Assembly: GCA_047635255.1 (NCBI GenBank)
Contig: JBLIIR010000064.1
Span: forward strand, 1 to 5,694
Length of the DNA: 5,694 nucleotides
Direction: 5' to 3'
From: Porticoccus sp047635255
Lineage (GTDB): Bacteria; Pseudomonadota; Gammaproteobacteria; Pseudomonadales; Porticoccaceae
Positions within the stretch are counted from its first letter, which is position 1. Each line of letters starts with the position of its first letter. This document shows, one piece after another, positions 5,694-5,694 of this stretch. Position numbers and translations under genes: made by a program. The notes below the pieces were generated by a model. That model was given only the letters and a program-made list of their open reading frames with translations. It was not told the DNA's origin and made no database searches.

Positions 5694-5694
5694 C

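Larger units (their letters stand above)
5471..5694. other. AT-rich non-coding tail after the MBL gene
   Basis: These 224 bases contain no open frame of note on either strand and are about 25% G+C, dropping to about 17% after 5580. I see no stem-loop followed by a T-run that would end the dapA operon. The nine-T run at 5535-5543 has no credible stem in front of it. A perfect -35-like TTGACA (5529-5534) lacks a good -10 at the right distance. TATAAG (5632-5637) is -10-like but has a poor -35. A DnaA-box-like TTTTCCACA occurs at 5555-5563. Short direct and inverted repeats cluster from 5592 to 5693. By synteny with Pseudomonas, purC would be expected next, so this may be its upstream region (inferred). 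Confidence 0.6.

Overview
This window looks like part of a gammaproteobacterial chromosome. The gene order dapA, bamC, YycJ-like metallo-beta-lactamase-fold (MBL) gene is the arrangement I recall from Pseudomonas, where purC follows. The FabV-type enoyl reductase and the LpxL-type acyltransferase also fit a Gram-negative gammaproteobacterium. Base composition is moderately AT-rich in the genes and extremely AT-rich in the last 100 or so bases. A precise genus cannot be read from the sequence.

Layout: the left edge (1-255, minus strand) holds the first 85 codons of a DoxX-family membrane protein. A 191-base divergent intergenic region follows. It contains possible promoter elements and a short Trp-rich open frame (359-406) that could be a leader peptide. 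Then come fabV (447-1634) and, 54 bases later, lpxL (1689-2618). After a 121-base gap with its own candidate promoter, the compact cluster dapA (2740-3621), bamC (3656-4705) and a YycJ-like MBL hydrolase (4709-5470) occupies the centre and right. The last 224 bases carry no convincing gene. They are about 25% G+C, falling to about 17% after position 5580, and contain several short direct and inverted repeats.

How the genes fit together: fabV completes the fatty-acid elongation cycle and LpxL uses acyl-ACP to acylate lipid A, so the first pair serves membrane lipid supply. DapA commits aspartate semialdehyde to diaminopimelate and lysine for peptidoglycan, and BamC is a lipoprotein of the outer-membrane beta-barrel assembly machine. 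The theme is cell-envelope biogenesis. The genes are all recognisable housekeeping families, intact and of normal length. I found no CRISPR array, transposase, tRNA, rRNA or new multi-gene system. The less ordinary material is in the non-coding DNA: the Trp-rich mini-ORF with alternative hairpins before fabV, a similar but weaker arrangement before dapA, and the repeat-bearing AT-rich tail.
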